DNA of 64,000 nt from Gottfriedia acidiceleris (lineage in GTDB: Bacteria; Bacillota; Bacilli; Bacillales; Bacillaceae_G). Every line of letters begins with the position of its first letter. The stretch's first letter is position 1. The DNA is taken from assembly GCF_002128425.1 (NCBI RefSeq), contig NZ_NESS01000002.1:248001-312000 (forward strand). The letters are read 5' to 3'. This document shows positions 63,475 to 64,000 of the stretch, piece after piece. A model generated the notes under the pieces. It worked only from the letters and a program-made list of their open reading frames with translations. It made no database searches and had not been told where the DNA came from. The position numbers were made by a program, and so were the translations under genes.

Positions 63475-64000
63475 ATGATAACTCTTCCAGATCAATTTAT
63501 TAAAACCATTAAAGCGATCCATAAAGAAAAAGGAGAAATATGGCTCGAGAATTTCGAAGACTTGTGTATTAAATGCGAAAATCGATGGAATATGAAGATA
63601 TTAGCACCATTTGAATTATCATATAATTTTGTAGCTCCAATTTTAATTGATGGTCAAAAAAAAGCAGTTATTAAACTAGAAGTTCCTAATGAGGAATTTA
63701 ATAGTGAGGTTGAAGCTCTAAATGAGTTTAAAGAAAAAGAATTCGTTAAAGTTATTGATGCCGATCTTAATGAAGGCATACTAATTTTAGAACAACTATT
63801 ACCTGGCGAAACTCTTGCTACGATTGAAAACGAAGAAGAGGCAATGAATATAGCAGTCAAAGTGATGAAAAATTTATGGATAACTGCGCCAAAATCTACA
63901 AAAATACCTACAATATTAAGTCGAGAAGATAGCTTTAGCCGAATTGTTGAAAAGTTCCCTAATGGCTTAGGTCCCGTTTCAAAAGAAATGCTATTAGATG
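63475..64000 (+). CDS. Aminoglycoside/hydroxyurea kinase-like protein (APH(6)-type), 5' part
   Basis: An open frame of 175 codons running off the window end, with ATG at 63475 behind AAAAGGGTGA. The start MITLPDQFIKTIKAIHKEKG, then LSYNFVAPILIDGQKKAVIK (ATP-binding lobe with the VIKLE lysine) and ILILEQLLPGETL, resembles the streptomycin 6-kinase/hydroxyurea phosphotransferase group. The catalytic HGD loop would lie beyond the window, so function is tentative. Confidence 0.75.
   Translation, partial: MITLPDQFIKTIKAIHKEKGEIWLENFEDLCIKCENRWNMKILAPFELSYNFVAPILIDGQKKAVIKLEVPNEEFNSEVEALNEFKEKEFVKVIDADLNEGILILEQLLPGETLATIENEEEAMNIAVKVMKNLWITAPKSTKIPTILSREDSFSRIVEKFPNGLGPVSKEMLLD

Overview
The window looks like a chromosome segment of a low-GC, spore-forming Bacillales bacterium. 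The evidence is an AT-rich base composition, strong AGGAGG-type ribosome binding sites, frequent TTG and GTG starts, and typical Bacillaceae genes: class III fructose-1,6-bisphosphatase, Spx, SdpR/SdpI, a YkpA-type ABC-F protein, an ilv-leu operon with a T-box, and argCJBD. The genus cannot be fixed from sequence alone. No rRNA, tRNA, intact transposase, prophage or CRISPR array was seen.

Layout. 1-3.3 kb: end of an efeO-efeB-efeU iron uptake operon. 3.5-7.9 kb: msrA, then a run of an MFS exporter, rarD, ybaK-like and DUF1294 genes, a tiny basic peptide and a SUKH-like gene. 8-16 kb: two convergent terminators around a 20-bp-period repeat array, an MFS transporter, a divergent VOC/WYL-regulator pair, fbp, and an spx paralogue-Rrf2 pair with strikingly regular operators. 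16-22.7 kb: an accessory zone with a decayed FUSC gene, nucleoside hydrolase, GNAT, small unknown membrane and secreted proteins, and a duplicated monooxygenase gene whose second copy is broken. 22.8-33.6 kb: GNAT, AlaX-type editing protein, sdpR-sdpI, ABC-F, DUF1232, guanine deaminase, a lactate oxidase/monooxygenase-like flavoprotein behind a cre site, a brnQ remnant, and a two-gene ABC transporter with the solute receptor fused to the permease.

33.8-44.2 kb is one branched-chain amino acid operon, ilvE-ilvD-[T-box]-ilvB-ilvH-ilvC-leuA-leuB-leuC-leuD, carrying the whole pathway from acetolactate to valine/isoleucine and the leucine branch. Its LeuA lacks the C-terminal allosteric domain. 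44.4-50.5 kb: degV, a second 20-bp-period array in a 950-bp gap, and a fatty-acid oxidation set (MDR reductase, acyl-CoA dehydrogenase, 3-hydroxyacyl-CoA-type SDR, thiolase). 50.7-57 kb is a second accessory zone of small genes separated by a dispersed repeat (core GCATTAGTTGAACAA), including a conserved-looking secreted protein of unknown function and an Asn/Arg repeat protein. 57-64 kb: phospholipase D family protein, argC-argJ-argB-argD, a NUDIX hydrolase and the start of an aminoglycoside phosphotransferase-like gene.

The most useful leads are: four CTGTAA-N9-TTACAG dyads around the spx-rrf2 pair, two of them placed identically on the -10 elements of two promoters; a 32-bp perfect palindrome over the sdpRI promoter; two intergenic arrays with a 20-21 bp period; the regulatory-domain-less LeuA; and the repeat-bounded gene decay in the two accessory zones. 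I did not find one clear, wholly new multi-gene system.
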